Source of the DNA: Candidatus Berkelbacteria bacterium CG_4_9_14_3_um_filter_39_23
GTDB taxonomy: Bacteria > Patescibacteriota > UBA1384 > GWA2-35-9 > CG2-30-39-44
Direction of reading: 5' to 3'
Assembly (NCBI GenBank): GCA_002789815.1
Contig: PFTZ01000034.1
Coordinates: forward strand, 234-7,090
Length of the DNA: 6,857 nt
Position 1 is the stretch's first letter. Each line of letters begins with the position of its first letter. The translations under genes and the position numbers were made by a program. Below the pieces are notes generated by a model. That model was not told the DNA's origin. It ran no database searches and saw only the letters and a program-made list of their open reading frames with translations. Positions 6,198-6,857 of this stretch are shown one piece after another.

Positions 6198-6832
6198 TAT
6201 AAGCCGATTACGTTTGTTTCATCGCTTACTTCGTCAGCCGAAATTGAAGGCTCGGCTGGAGCTGGCGAATTAGGCGAATTATTTAAAGTAGCGCCAATGT
6301 CCGCTAAGTATGGCATTTCCAGCTGAAATGTTAGATTGATTGGTTCCTCAGTCGCGTTGGTGGTGGCGCCGAGCGTTATCCCGATAATTTTAATGGGACG
6401 GAGATTATTGTTGAGCAGGGAGATAATTTGTTTGGCGCCTTCAAAGCTAGACTGAACGTTATAATCAAAAATTATTTTGCCGTCCTTGCTTTCGCTGGTG
6501 GGTGTTAGTTCGGTGATAGTTGCTCCGGCTTGACTGCCGATTGCTTCAAGCGCCACGAGCGCGTCCGCCACATTCGGCTGACTGGGCATCGCTACTTGCA
6601 AAAGGTCAATTTTTTCTTGATATTTATTGAAATCCCTTTTTAAAATAATTAGCTGGTCTTCCTCACTTTTGACCTTTTCAAGCGCGGATTTTTTTTGTTT
6701 GATATCAGATGACAAAACCCTGAGTGTTTTCATTGGTTGCCAAATTCCCCACACCAAACCCACGATGATAATTAAAATCTCGAGGAAAATTAAATACGGT
6801 TGTTGATTGTTGCTTTGCGCTGGTCCGGGCAT
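6197..6832 (-). CDS. pilO: Type IV pilus alignment protein PilO-like
   Basis: PilO is a bitopic inner-membrane protein that pairs with PilN and links the pilus base to the envelope. The 211-residue protein has the family architecture: a short cytoplasmic N terminus, one membrane helix (about 13-31), a charged coiled-coil-like helix (about 36-80, 'SSDIKQKKSALEKVKSEED'), then a ferredoxin-like alpha/beta domain (about 84-175). That domain starts with 'MPSQPNVADALVALEAIG', the expected 'lP..pnv..ll..le' pattern, and has later strands such as 'PINLTFQLEMPY'. The last 30 or so residues form a Pro-, Ser- and acid-rich tail beyond the usual fold. Sequence identity in this family is low, so the call rests on architecture plus its place before the PilP-like gene and pilB. 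The start has no Shine-Dalgarno, and an in-frame TAA lies close upstream. pilN and pilM are expected beyond the window edge. Confidence 0.82.
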   Translation of the reverse strand: MPGPAQSNNQQPYLIFLEILIIIVGLVWGIWQPMKTLRVLSSDIKQKKSALEKVKSEEDQLIILKRDFNKYQEKIDLLQVAMPSQPNVADALVALEAIGSQAGATITELTPTSESKDGKIIFDYNVQSSFEGAKQIISLLNNNLRPIKIIGITLGATTNATEEPINLTFQLEMPYLADIGATLNNSPNSPAPAEPSISADEVSDETNVIGL

Positions 6833-6857
6833 TTATTTATGTTATTATTTCAAACTA

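Noticed and set aside
35..6832. Type II secretion system instead of a pilus
   Set aside because: A PilT with the AIRNLIRE-like signature lies in the operon, which type II secretion lacks, and no GspC, GspD or minor pseudopilin genes are seen.
6833..6857. 3' end of an upstream gene, expected to be pilN
   Set aside because: All three minus-strand frames meet a stop here (one could end Ser-Leu-Lys-TAA near 6845), but 25 bases are too few to identify any gene.

Overview
The window is one co-oriented block of type IV pilus (T4P) assembly genes, all on the minus strand. In transcription order (high to low coordinates) it holds: a PilO-like alignment protein, a very short membrane protein with a PilP-like terminal motif, the extension ATPase PilB, the retraction ATPase PilT, the platform protein PilC, a major-pilin-like prepilin, and the prepilin peptidase PilD. 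I see no convincing gene on the plus strand and no RNA gene, CRISPR array or transposase.

Organism: the sequence suggests a bacterium of the Candidate Phyla Radiation (Patescibacteria, perhaps a Parcubacteria/Microgenomates-type lineage). This is inference. It rests on the compact AT-leaning coding style, the pilB-pilT-pilC-pilin-pilD order with pilO upstream, the small pilin with a Y-rich 'YYYTSSGANY' block, the shortened PilC, the PilT P-loop reading GPTGHGKST, and short AT-rich spacers with degenerate repeats. TGA is used as a stop (pilC, the PilP-like gene) and not inside any gene, so the TGA-to-glycine code of some Patescibacteria does not apply.

Layout: 6833-6857 is the spacer upstream of pilO (pilM/pilN would be expected beyond the edge). 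pilO (6197-6832) overlaps the PilP-like gene (5955-6197) by one base (TAATG), and pilB (3714-5948) starts 6 bases later; these three look translationally linked. A 45-base spacer with a 7-base tandem repeat and a palindrome leads to pilT (2592-3668). A 78-base spacer with an 8-base periodic repeat leads to pilC (1467-2513). The longest spacer, 163 bases, separates pilC from the pilin (833-1303). It holds a GC-rich hairpin that looks like a dispersed repeat, then an AT-rich stretch and the only strong Shine-Dalgarno in the window. pilD (35-775) follows the pilin after 57 bases.

How they work together: PilD cleaves and matures the prepilin at G|F. PilC in the membrane, driven by the PilB hexamer, adds pilins to the fibre, and PilT powers disassembly. 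PilO and the PilP-like protein form the alignment subcomplex. No secretin (pilQ) is in view, and the PilP-like protein is too short for a secretin-binding domain, which fits a cell envelope without a classical outer membrane. The parts are recognisable families. The less ordinary points are a CxxC pair in the prepilin leader, the miniature GRDNPF protein, PilB's long linker and degenerate N-terminal domain, and the repeat-bearing spacers.
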